A stretch of 18,958 nt of DNA, taken from the NCBI GenBank assembly GCA_902478985.1, contig CABSNH010000016.1, positions 1 through 18,958 on the forward strand, given 5' to 3'. The notes under the pieces were generated by a model. That model ran no database searches. It saw only the letters and a program-made list of their open reading frames with translations, and was not told where the DNA came from. Made by a program: the position numbers and the translations under genes. Source of the stretch: an uncultured Collinsella sp. GTDB lineage: Bacteria; Actinomycetota; Coriobacteriia; Coriobacteriales; Coriobacteriaceae. This document shows, piece by piece, positions 7,015-16,191 of this stretch (its first letter is position 1; every line of letters starts with the position of its first letter).

Positions 7015-8415
7015 CTACTCTCCTCGCAGGTAGGCTTTGACGTCTTCTTCAATCGGGTCGTACAGGTCGGGAGCGATGCCGATATACTTGCACGCCTCGT
7101 AGAGCACCGGCACCACGTTGGCGTGAATAGCGACGCAGTGGTGGATGTAGGGACCCTCGACGATCTTGGCCTCGAGGCGCTTGAGGTTGTCGACCTCGAC
7201 CCACAGGTAGGTGCCCATGCCGGCCGGGCCGTCGATGCCGCGGGCGTTGCCCAGTAGCAGCGAGTACTCGCCGTTGTCACCGTCAAAGCGGGCAAGGGTG
7301 AGGTCGCCGTGCTTGGCCTCGGCCGTCAGCGCGCCGGGGTGATCGAAAGCCAGCGGGTAGGTGAGCTTGGGCTTGACGGCCGCGCAGCTGCAGGGCCAGG
7401 GGCCGCAATGCTGCAGCAGCTCGCCGTTCTCGTTATCGGGATGGCGCACAGTCCAGTCGGCGAACATGCCGCGGTGACGGCCCAGGTCGGCGGCCTCGAC
7501 CATCAGCGCGGTGATGGCGCCGTGGATATCGGTCTCGCATACGATAGGAATGCCCATCTCGTTGAGGATGGCGTTGGCGGCGCAGGGCATAATGCCCAGC
7601 TCGTCCTGCAGAGCGTTCCAGCACTGAATGGCACCGGCGTTGCAGCCATACTTCTCGACCAAGCGCTTCATGGCGATGGCAAGACCGGCGACCGCGGGGA
7701 CCTTGTCCTCGGGGATGCAGATCTCAAAGCTGTCGTTGATGTGGGCAAGCATGGCGGCCATGGCCTGCTCGTCGGCCTGGGCGTCGCGCACAGCCTGGAC
7801 AAGTTCGGTCATGGGGATAGGCGAAAGCTGGATGTTGAACTTCTCGAGCAGCTCGCCCTCGTTGCACATGGTCGACCAGAAGTCGAACGGACGGGTGGCC
7901 ATCTGCAGGATGCGGGTGTGCTTGAAGGTCTTGACCACGTTGCAAACGGCCAAAAAGTCCCAAACGCCGCGCTCGAACTCGGGGTCGGTCAGGCGGCAGT
8001 TGGTCATGTAGGTGAAGGGAACCTGGAAGCGGCGCAGGACCTTGCCGGTGGCGAACAGGCCGCACTGGCTATCGCGCAGGCGTGTGCCGTCGGGCTCGGG
8101 GCGCTCGTCGCGCGGACCCCACAGCAGTACGGGTAGACCGAGCTCGCGGGCAAGGCGAGCGCAAACGTACTCGGTGCCAAAGTTGGCGTGGCACAGCATA
8201 ATGCCATCGACGCCCTCGGCGCGGAATTTCTTGACGATGGGCTCGATATGGCTGTCGTCGAACAGCAGGCCCTCTTCATTGATGTCGTCGATATCCACGA
8301 TGTCGACGCCGATCTCGCGCAGGCGATCAGCCGTCAGGCCGCGATACTTGATTGCGTCCGGCGCGCTAAAGATACTGCGGCGCGTGGGCACAAAGCCGAG
8401 CTTGATCTTGTCCAT
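7015..8415 (-). CDS. L-fucose/L-arabinose isomerase-family protein
   Basis: 466 residues. GGGAGG lies six bases before the ATG at 8415. The protein has the fucose/arabinose isomerase architecture: an N-terminal Rossmann-like part (to about 170), a central part with GAIQCWNALQDELG, CETDIHGAIT and LGRHRGMFADW, and a C-terminal domain ending GPYIHHCVAIHANVVP. Candidate metal ligands are E272, E294 or D296, and H426; E272 to D296 has the 24-residue spacing of the FucI metal pair, which is inference from memory. It would interconvert an aldose and a ketose. It is the first gene of the block isomerase, tktN, tktC, kinase, and lies just downstream of the LacI-type regulator. The family is diverse, so neither fucose nor arabinose can be named as substrate. 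Confidence 0.9.
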   Translation of the reverse strand: MDKIKLGFVPTRRSIFSAPDAIKYRGLTADRLREIGVDIVDIDDINEEGLLFDDSHIEPIVKKFRAEGVDGIMLCHANFGTEYVCARLARELGLPVLLWGPRDERPEPDGTRLRDSQCGLFATGKVLRRFQVPFTYMTNCRLTDPEFERGVWDFLAVCNVVKTFKHTRILQMATRPFDFWSTMCNEGELLEKFNIQLSPIPMTELVQAVRDAQADEQAMAAMLAHINDSFEICIPEDKVPAVAGLAIAMKRLVEKYGCNAGAIQCWNALQDELGIMPCAANAILNEMGIPIVCETDIHGAITALMVEAADLGRHRGMFADWTVRHPDNENGELLQHCGPWPCSCAAVKPKLTYPLAFDHPGALTAEAKHGDLTLARFDGDNGEYSLLLGNARGIDGPAGMGTYLWVEVDNLKRLEAKIVEGPYIHHCVAIHANVVPVLYEACKYIGIAPDLYDPIEEDVKAYLRGE

Positions 8416-8435
8416 GTACGTCCTCCCCTAATCAC

Positions 8436-8570
8436 ATGTTCAGTAAACAGACGCATGTTTCGTTTTGTTCTGTTTACTAAATGTTTTACTCTACTGTTTA
8501 GAAGTTTAACGCGAAATACCCGTAGACGGTAGAGAAATCAGCCTAAACGGTATGTAAACAAACTGAACAT
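8436..8570 (-). promoter_or_regulatory. Promoter/operator region of the isomerase-transketolase-kinase block
   Basis: This AT-rich gap contains repeated TAAACA/TGTTTA half-sites. AGTAAACAG (8442-8450) faces CTGTTTACT (8470-8478), a perfect 9-bp inverted repeat. ATGTTCAGT (8436-8444) faces ACTGAACAT (8562-8570) about 117 bases apart. TACTAAATGTTTT (8475-8487) resembles TAGTAAATGTTTA in front of the LacI-type gene (9768-9780). These are likely binding sites for that regulator, perhaps with looping. No convincing -35/-10 pair could be fixed. Confidence 0.5.
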
Positions 8571-8581
8571 ACAAGGGCATC

Positions 8582-8606
8582 AAAAAGAGGGCCCAAAGGA
8601 CCCTCT
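8582..8606 (-). terminator. Rho-independent terminator of the LacI-type regulator gene
   Basis: On the minus strand AGAGGGTCC (8606-8598), loop TTT, GGGCCCTCT (8594-8586), then a T run (8586-8582). The 9-bp stem has one G-U pair. It separates regulator transcripts from the isomerase block, which therefore needs its own promoter. Confidence 0.88.
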
Positions 8607-8672
8607 CTTAGTAGCGTTATGTATGGCTGCCTTAGCGAGCTTTGCCTCCCTACGGCCCAGCGTTGCCTTTGC

Positions 8673-9683
8673 CTAGATCTCACGCACGCTTTGGCGCTCG
8701 ACAAAATAGGTCGACACGGCCGTCTTGCAGGTATAGCTCTTGGGATTGCGGATGTTGCCCACCAGGCGGCGCACCGCGATCTCGCCCACCTCGTGCTTGG
8801 GAACGTGCACCGTGGTGAGCGGCGGATTGGAGAAGGCGCCCAAAGACAGATCGTCAAAGCCGATGATTGAGACATCCTCGGGGACACGTATGCCGTGCTC
8901 GTTCAGCGCGCGCATGGCGCCTACGGCGAGCACGTCGTTTTCGGCAAAGAAAGCCGTCGGCAGGTCGTCGCGCGAGACGCTGTCGAGCCATGCGCCCATG
9001 TCGCGATAAGCACCTTCGAGCGTGGTGCCCAGTGTGACGCGCCATGTCGGGTTGGCCTCAAGGTCCGCATCCTCAAGCGCTTGGCGATAGCCGCGCTCGC
9101 GATCCTTAAAGTTGCGGATGCGAAGGTCGCCTGCCAGATAGCCGATTTGCTTGTGACCCTTCTCGATAAGGTAGTCCACGGCGCGCAGCACCGAGTCGGT
9201 GTTGGCAATGACTACGGCATCGAAGTACTGACGATCGCTCCAGCCATCGAGCACGATCAAGTGGGCGGCAGCGTTGGCGAACAAGGCATAGTCTTCCTCA
9301 CCCAGCTCGGTACCCATCAGCACGATAGCGGCGGATGGATCGGCGATCAGGCCCTCGACCTGCGGACGCACGGCGTCCAAGTCGCTAAAGTCGAGCGAGA
9401 CAAAGCTCGTGCTCATACCGTGACGGCGCGCCTGGCGCTCCACGCCCTCAATGACCGCAGGATGGAAGGTGCTCTCGTCCAGAATGGCGCCCGTCTTGCG
9501 CGCAAGCACGAACTGAATGCTCTCGAGCTGCGTCGACTGCTGATAGCCCAGCGACTGTGCGCACTCCAGGATGACCTTGGCGGTCTCCTCACTCACGCTG
9601 CGCTTGCGGTTGAGCGCGTTGGACACGGTCGCAGGCGAAAAACCGGTGATGCGGCTGATCTCGCGAACACTTGCTTTGGCCAT
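8673..9683 (-). CDS. LacI/GalR-family transcriptional regulator
   Basis: 336 residues from the ATG at 9683 (MAKASVREISRITGFSPATV), preceded by AGGGGG; an upstream in-frame ATG has no ribosome site. The helix-turn-helix and hinge occupy about 5-60: VREISRITGFSPATVSNALN is the recognition unit, followed by a periplasmic-binding-protein-like ligand domain (AIVLMG, IVLDGW, IGYLAGDLRIRN, AFFAENDVLAVGAMRALNEHG, DVSIIGFDDL). It should bind a palindromic operator as a dimer and release it on binding a sugar or sugar phosphate. Its position next to the isomerase-transketolase-kinase block and the shared TAAACA/TGTTTA motifs suggest it controls both itself and that block. The effector is unknown. Confidence 0.95.
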   Translation of the reverse strand: MAKASVREISRITGFSPATVSNALNRKRSVSEETAKVILECAQSLGYQQSTQLESIQFVLARKTGAILDESTFHPAVIEGVERQARRHGMSTSFVSLDFSDLDAVRPQVEGLIADPSAAIVLMGTELGEEDYALFANAAAHLIVLDGWSDRQYFDAVVIANTDSVLRAVDYLIEKGHKQIGYLAGDLRIRNFKDRERGYRQALEDADLEANPTWRVTLGTTLEGAYRDMGAWLDSVSRDDLPTAFFAENDVLAVGAMRALNEHGIRVPEDVSIIGFDDLSLGAFSNPPLTTVHVPKHEVGEIAVRRLVGNIRNPKSYTCKTAVSTYFVERQSVREI

Positions 9684-9758
9684 TGTTCCCCCTAGCAACG
9701 GCCGTGGCGGAGCATCGCAACTCGATAGCTCGGCAACTAAACGACCGCAAATTCAATC

Positions 9759-9780
9759 TAAACAGAATAGTAAATGTTTA
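9759..9780. promoter_or_regulatory. Candidate operator in front of the LacI-type gene
   Basis: A 22-base palindrome with arms TAAACA (9759-9764) and TGTTTA (9775-9780) lies 76 bases upstream of the regulator start. Its right half closely matches part of the isomerase promoter region. Autoregulation is the simplest reading. Confidence 0.5.
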
Positions 9781-9857
9781 ATAGCTAGTTTAGCCTGTTG
9801 TCAAGCGAAGTGGCACGACTATTCCCCCAACGGGCGCATTTGTCCATCTTAACGTTA

Positions 9858-12871
<3,014 letters not shown>

Positions 12872-12879
12872 CATTGGCT

Positions 12880-12919
12880 CCTTTGCACAATCTTGGCTTA
12901 CTGTTCGAATCGGCAAAGG
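12880..12919 (-). promoter_or_regulatory. Hairpin that could cover the EIIBC ribosome binding site
   Basis: On the minus strand CCTTTGC (12919-12913) is complementary to GCAAAGG (12886-12880), and the latter contains most of the Shine-Dalgarno sequence AAAGGAG of the EIIBC gene. Its first arm overlaps the last two bases of the RAT motif at 12918-12950. The loop is 26 bases, so the hairpin is modest in strength. Confidence 0.4.
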
Positions 12920-12950
12920 TCATGCCCCGAATGGCTACGGGTTACAATCC
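12918..12950 (-). promoter_or_regulatory. RAT (ribonucleic antiterminator) motif 3, over the antiterminator stop codon
   Basis: On the minus strand the 33-base site begins GGATTGTAAC and ends GGCATGACC, with CCCG/CGGG forming the apical stem. These are the flanks of the LicT/BglG/SacY target hairpin, with one change (T to A) in the GTTAC part. The first bases are the final codons GGA-TTG and TAA stop of the antiterminator gene itself. Confidence 0.75.
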
Positions 12951-13781
12951 TTTTTTGGAGATGATCCGGTTGAGATGGATCATCAGATAGAGTTCCTCCT
13001 CCTCGGAGAGCGTGGCGTCCCACGTTTCACGACAATAGGAACCGATATGCTTCACGCACTCTGCCAACTGCGGAAACTCCTCACGAAAGTTCTTGTACAT
13101 CTGCATGTTGGCGCTGTTCAGCGACTCGCCGGCTTGAATGCGCTTGAACAGGTACCGCAGATGCGTGGCGAAGCGGGTGAAATCAAAGGAATCGCGGTCG
13201 ACAATAATGCGGAAATCGCTTTCGAGAATCTCGATAACGTCCTCGAGCATATCGTCGAACTGCTTTGCGGGCTCGGCCGTGGCTTTGACGGCTTCAACAA
13301 CCCGTGCGTTCACGAGATTCATCGCAATACTGGCAATCTCATCCTTGGGAAGCCGCTCTCCGAGCTCCTTCTCGAGTCGCATGACGATAAACTGGGCAGC
13401 CTTGTATTCCTTCGGATACGTCTCCCGCACTTCATAGGCAAGAGGCATCGCGATGCGGACCCCCTTTTGGGCTCGCGCAACGGCAAACGACAGGTGATCA
13501 GCCATGAACAGCGTCGCATTGGTCGAGAGGTCGTAGGGCAGTTCGTTGGCAACGATGTCCATAACTTTCGCCGCAAACATCACGATATCCGAGGGAAGAT
13601 CCCTCATGACATCTTGTCCTTTAGGATCAATGTCGTAAAACGTATGCTCGATTTTAGAAAGAGGGAGCTCTCGAGGAAAATCTCCGCCGAAACCGACGCC
13701 CCTGCCCATGGCGATGACATCTCGCCCCTGTCCGTCACGGCAAAGAACCGCGTTGTTGTTAAGCTTTTTAATTGCAAGCAT
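12942..13781 (-). CDS. BglG/LicT-family transcription antiterminator
   Basis: 279 residues starting MLAIKKLNNNAVLCRDGQGR; AAAGGAGG lies six bases before the ATG at 13781. Residues 1-55 form the RNA-binding CAT domain (NNNAVLC, VIAMGRGVGFG). PRD1 spans about 65-170 and PRD2 about 171-279. The protein binds RAT hairpins in its own leader and prevents the overlapping terminator. Regulatory histidines by comparison with LicT (100, 159, 207, 269): H96 (MADHLSFA), H207 (FATHLRYL) and H269 (LMIHLNRI) are present, but the second PRD1 position is N155 (IAMNLVNARV). So PTS phosphorylation of PRD1 is altered while PRD2 is intact. It is the first gene of the beta-glucoside operon. A 23-codon upstream extension is rejected because it lies over the leader terminator. 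Confidence 0.96.
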   Translation of the reverse strand: MLAIKKLNNNAVLCRDGQGRDVIAMGRGVGFGGDFPRELPLSKIEHTFYDIDPKGQDVMRDLPSDIVMFAAKVMDIVANELPYDLSTNATLFMADHLSFAVARAQKGVRIAMPLAYEVRETYPKEYKAAQFIVMRLEKELGERLPKDEIASIAMNLVNARVVEAVKATAEPAKQFDDMLEDVIEILESDFRIIVDRDSFDFTRFATHLRYLFKRIQAGESLNSANMQMYKNFREEFPQLAECVKHIGSYCRETWDATLSEEEELYLMIHLNRIISKKGL

Positions 13782-13810
13782 GGTGAACCTCCTTTCAAGA
13801 ACACTCACAG

Positions 13811-13854
13811 AAAAAGGCATGATAGCCAATAGCAGTGCTATTGCGGTCATGCCT
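13811..13854 (-). terminator. Leader terminator controlled by antitermination
   Basis: On the minus strand AGGCATGA (13854-13847) pairs with TCATGCCT (13822-13815), with an inner stem AATAGC/GCTATT, followed by five T (13815-13811). Its 5' arm overlaps the 3' part of RAT motif 2, so the RAT fold and the terminator exclude each other. It lies about 30 bases before the antiterminator gene, as in bgl and lic operons. Confidence 0.9.
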
Positions 13855-13867
13855 TACGTAACAATCC
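13845..13867 (-). promoter_or_regulatory. RAT motif 2 (short form)
   Basis: On the minus strand GGATTGTTAC, then GTAA, then GGCATGACC: 23 bases with both conserved flanks but almost none of the usual apical stem-loop. TTAC can pair directly with GTAA. It overlaps the 5' arm of the leader terminator, the position required for antitermination. Confidence 0.75.
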
Positions 13868-13883
13868 GTGTTGTATTGCTCTT

Positions 13884-13913
13884 GGGCATGCCTCCACACA
13901 GGAGTAACAATCC
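13884..13913 (-). promoter_or_regulatory. RAT motif 1
   Basis: On the minus strand a 30-base site begins GGATTGTTACTCC and ends GGAGGCATGCCC, matching the length and flanks of LicT/BglG targets. The AGGCATG in its 3' half is also complementary to the 3' arm of the terminator at 13811-13854, so it could compete with it as well. It lies about 15 bases downstream of the TATAAT. Confidence 0.85.
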
Positions 13914-13927
13914 AAGATGCAGAATGC

Positions 13928-13933
13928 ATTATA
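13928..13933 (-). promoter_or_regulatory. -10 box of the beta-glucoside operon promoter
   Basis: A perfect TATAAT on the minus strand, placing the transcript start near 13921, just upstream of RAT 1. No good -35 is seen at 17-18 bases (the region is GC-rich), so an activator may help, or initiation may be weak. Confidence 0.65.
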
Positions 13934-14030
13934 GCGCTCTCCCCGCCCCGGGGACCATCGGGCTGGCGAACGGTAGATGTCGGCCCGCCAGCGGCCACAT
14001 CGAGCAGATGGGCGTGCTTCGATCCCGAGC

Positions 14031-15005
14031 CTAGCCTAGGATGCGGGCCATGCGCGCCTTGAACTCGGACAGAAAGCGCGGGGCGTCCACGGTGAGTGCC
14101 ACAAGCGCGCTCTTGTCGGGGTCGGACAGGCGATGCTCGTCGCAGATAGTGCGGCCGCGATACTCGCCGAGCAGGTCGACGCGCAAGTTGCAACCAAGTG
14201 CGCCCACGAGCGTGGGATCAATCGCCACGGCAACGGCAAGCGGATCGTGCAGCGCGCAGCCGCCCAGGTAAGGGGCGTTCATCTCGTACGAGCCAATGTA
14301 GTGCTCGACCATACTCGCAAATGCGCAGCCCGCCATGGTGCCCGAGCCCGTCCAACCGGCAATGTCGCGGCGCGTCAGCACCACGCGATGCGTCACGTCA
14401 AGACCAACCATGGTGAGTTTGCGGCCCGAGCGCAGCACGGCGTCAGCGGCCTCGGGGTCGCTCGCCATGTTGGCCTCGGCACCGGCGCTCACGTTGCCGG
14501 GCACGGTCAGGGCGCCACCCATCACCACCACGCGGCCGATAGACATCATCGCCGCCGCGTCGCGCTCAAGGGCGAGCGCCAGGTTGGAGAGCGGACCGGT
14601 CGCCACATAGACCAAGTCGGGACCATAGGTACGCGCGGCATCAATCAGGTAATCGACCGCCGCATTGCCATCGGCCGACGTCGCGCCCACCGGCTCGTAC
14701 GGCGAGGCGGGCACGCTTGCGCCGCCGATGCCGTTCTTGCCGTGGATAAGCGTGGTGGACGCCGGCGGCGTGTAGGGTTCGGTCGCCTTCACGGGACGAT
14801 CGGCGCCCAGGTACACCGGCACCTCGGGACGACCCAACAGGTCGAGCACCGCCAAGCAGTTGTGCGCCGACTGCTCGACGCGCACGTTGCCAAAGCACGT
14901 GGTGATGCCGACGAGCTCCACCTCGGGGCTCGCGATGGCATAGGCAAGCGCCATCGCATCATCCACACCCATATCCAGATCAAGGATCAGCTTCTTGGTT
15001 GCCAT
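14031..15005 (-). CDS. Inosine-uridine-preferring nucleoside hydrolase family
   Basis: 324 residues. The N-terminal calcium-binding aspartate cluster is DLDMGVDDA (9-17, D11, D15, D16), a variant of the usual DTDPGxDD. N40 lies in CFGNV. GNVSAGAEANMASDPEAA (170-187) carries the ribose-binding N/E/D residues, and the active-site HDP pair is H253-D254 (CALHDPLAVAVAIDP). It hydrolyses ribonucleosides to ribose and base. The gene starts four bases after the ribokinase stop codon, with GGAG at the end of that gene as ribosome site, so the two are co-transcribed. The released ribose is the substrate of that kinase. Which base is preferred cannot be told. Confidence 0.94.
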   Translation of the reverse strand: MATKKLILDLDMGVDDAMALAYAIASPEVELVGITTCFGNVRVEQSAHNCLAVLDLLGRPEVPVYLGADRPVKATEPYTPPASTTLIHGKNGIGGASVPASPYEPVGATSADGNAAVDYLIDAARTYGPDLVYVATGPLSNLALALERDAAAMMSIGRVVVMGGALTVPGNVSAGAEANMASDPEAADAVLRSGRKLTMVGLDVTHRVVLTRRDIAGWTGSGTMAGCAFASMVEHYIGSYEMNAPYLGGCALHDPLAVAVAIDPTLVGALGCNLRVDLLGEYRGRTICDEHRLSDPDKSALVALTVDAPRFLSEFKARMARILG

Positions 15006-15009
15006 TGTT

Positions 15010-16005
15010 CTACTCCGCTTCTCCGTCTACATCCAAACCGTCTAAACCAAACTTGTGCTCGACTTCCGCACGCGTGGGAATTGATTGCTGAGCGCCCAGG
15101 CGCGACACCGTCACCGCCGAGGCGCGAGCGCCCGCCGCCATGCACTCAAAGAGCGGCAGGCCCTCCAGGCGAGCCGCGGCAAGCGCACCGATAAATGTAT
15201 CGCCCGCGGCCGTCGTATCGACCAACGTGCTCGAGAGCGCCGGCATGCGCAGCGGCTCGCCGTCATCGCCGAGCGTAACCGACCCGGCGCCGCCCAACGT
15301 GATGACCGCAGCTCCGGCACCCTTGGCGAGCAGGGCATTGAGCGCCGCGACGCAGCTCGCATCATCCGCGGGCAAGATGCCCGTCAGCACCTGGCACTCA
15401 GTCTCGTTGGGACAGACCAGGTCGACCGCAGGCCAGGCCTCCGCAGGCAACTCGCAGGCAGGCGCCGGATTAAAGACCGTATAGAACCCGAGCTCGTGAG
15501 CGCAAACAAGCGCCTCGGCCGTCGTCGCAAGGTCACATTCGCCCTGGGCGATAAAGACGCTTCCGGCAGCCGGGGCAATATCGCTGGCGTCTCCGTCGAG
15601 CTCATCGGCTACCAGACGCCTCAGCGCGCGGGCAACATCCTCGCCCGCGAGCGCATGGTTGGCACCCGGCGACAGCACGATGCGGTTGTCACCCTCGCAG
15701 CGAATGATGGTCGCCGTTCCCGTCTCCACGTCATCGCGACGCGCTACAAAGACACAGTCCACGCCGGCGTCTTGGAGCCCCGCCACGAGCGACGTGCCAA
15801 ATGCGTCGCAGCCGACCGCGCCGATCATATGCGTGTGCGCGCCCATGCGCGCAGCAGCTACGGCCTGGTTGGCGCCTTTGCCGCCGGCGTTGGTGATAAA
15901 CCCGCTGCCGCCAACGGTCTCGCCCGCACGCGGCATGCGCTCGCACGCCACCGAAAGGTCCATGTTCATGCTGCCGAACACCGCAACGATGCCGCTATCT
16001 GCCAT
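15010..16005 (-). CDS. rbsK: Ribokinase (PfkB family)
   Basis: 331 residues starting MADSGIVAVFGSMNMDLSVA, with GAGGAGG five bases before the ATG. The PfkB signature GGKGANQA is at 41-48, NPAPA at 179-183 and CPNETE at 198-203. The anion hole and catalytic base lie in DTTAAGDTFIGAL (263-275, D269). It phosphorylates ribose at O5 using ATP. Coupled with the nucleoside hydrolase behind it, it forms a short salvage pathway from nucleosides to ribose-5-phosphate. The gene is divergent from the acyltransferase gene at 16192, with 186 bases between. Related PfkB enzymes accept other sugars, but the motifs and the neighbour favour ribose. Confidence 0.94.
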   Translation of the reverse strand: MADSGIVAVFGSMNMDLSVACERMPRAGETVGGSGFITNAGGKGANQAVAAARMGAHTHMIGAVGCDAFGTSLVAGLQDAGVDCVFVARRDDVETGTATIIRCEGDNRIVLSPGANHALAGEDVARALRRLVADELDGDASDIAPAAGSVFIAQGECDLATTAEALVCAHELGFYTVFNPAPACELPAEAWPAVDLVCPNETECQVLTGILPADDASCVAALNALLAKGAGAAVITLGGAGSVTLGDDGEPLRMPALSSTLVDTTAAGDTFIGALAAARLEGLPLFECMAAGARASAVTVSRLGAQQSIPTRAEVEHKFGLDGLDVDGEAE

Positions 16006-16146
16006 GGAAACCTCCTCGTCCGCGGGCTCTGCACCCGCCGTTGGCCGTCAATCGTGCGCTCTCGCGCCTCTATAACTTTAGTTCACTTTGATGTGGACGC
16101 GCGCTTGAGCTTGCGCCGGCAGCAAGCATTCACAGGAGCAGGCGGT

Positions 16147-16152
16147 TACAAT
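16147..16152 (+). promoter_or_regulatory. Possible -10 element for the acyltransferase gene
   Basis: TACAAT (16147-16152) lies 40 bases before the ATG in the gap shared with the divergent ribokinase gene. No clear -35 is seen, so support is weak. Confidence 0.25.
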
Positions 16153-16191
16153 GAAGACGTGCTGATTATTCTCGTCATTGGATGATGTTTT

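Noticed and set aside
5197..7033. Two long plus-strand frames opposite the transketolase genes
   Set aside because: Composition is that of antisense GC-rich shadow frames, without motifs or ribosome sites; the minus strand encodes complete transketolase halves.
3583..8415. Sulfoquinovose transketolase (sulfo-TK) pathway
   Set aside because: Split transketolase and isomerase would fit, but a sugar kinase is not needed there, and no sulfoquinovosidase, sulfonate exporter or RpiB-type isomerase is seen. Kept only as an item for the substrate panel.
13782..13850. N-terminal extension of the antiterminator gene
   Set aside because: It would translate across the leader terminator, and the strong AAAGGAGG site fixes the start at 13781.
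14133..16185. Long plus-strand frames opposite the nucleoside hydrolase and ribokinase genes
   Set aside because: Arg/His-rich shadow frames without motifs; the opposite strand carries intact catalytic motifs of both enzymes.
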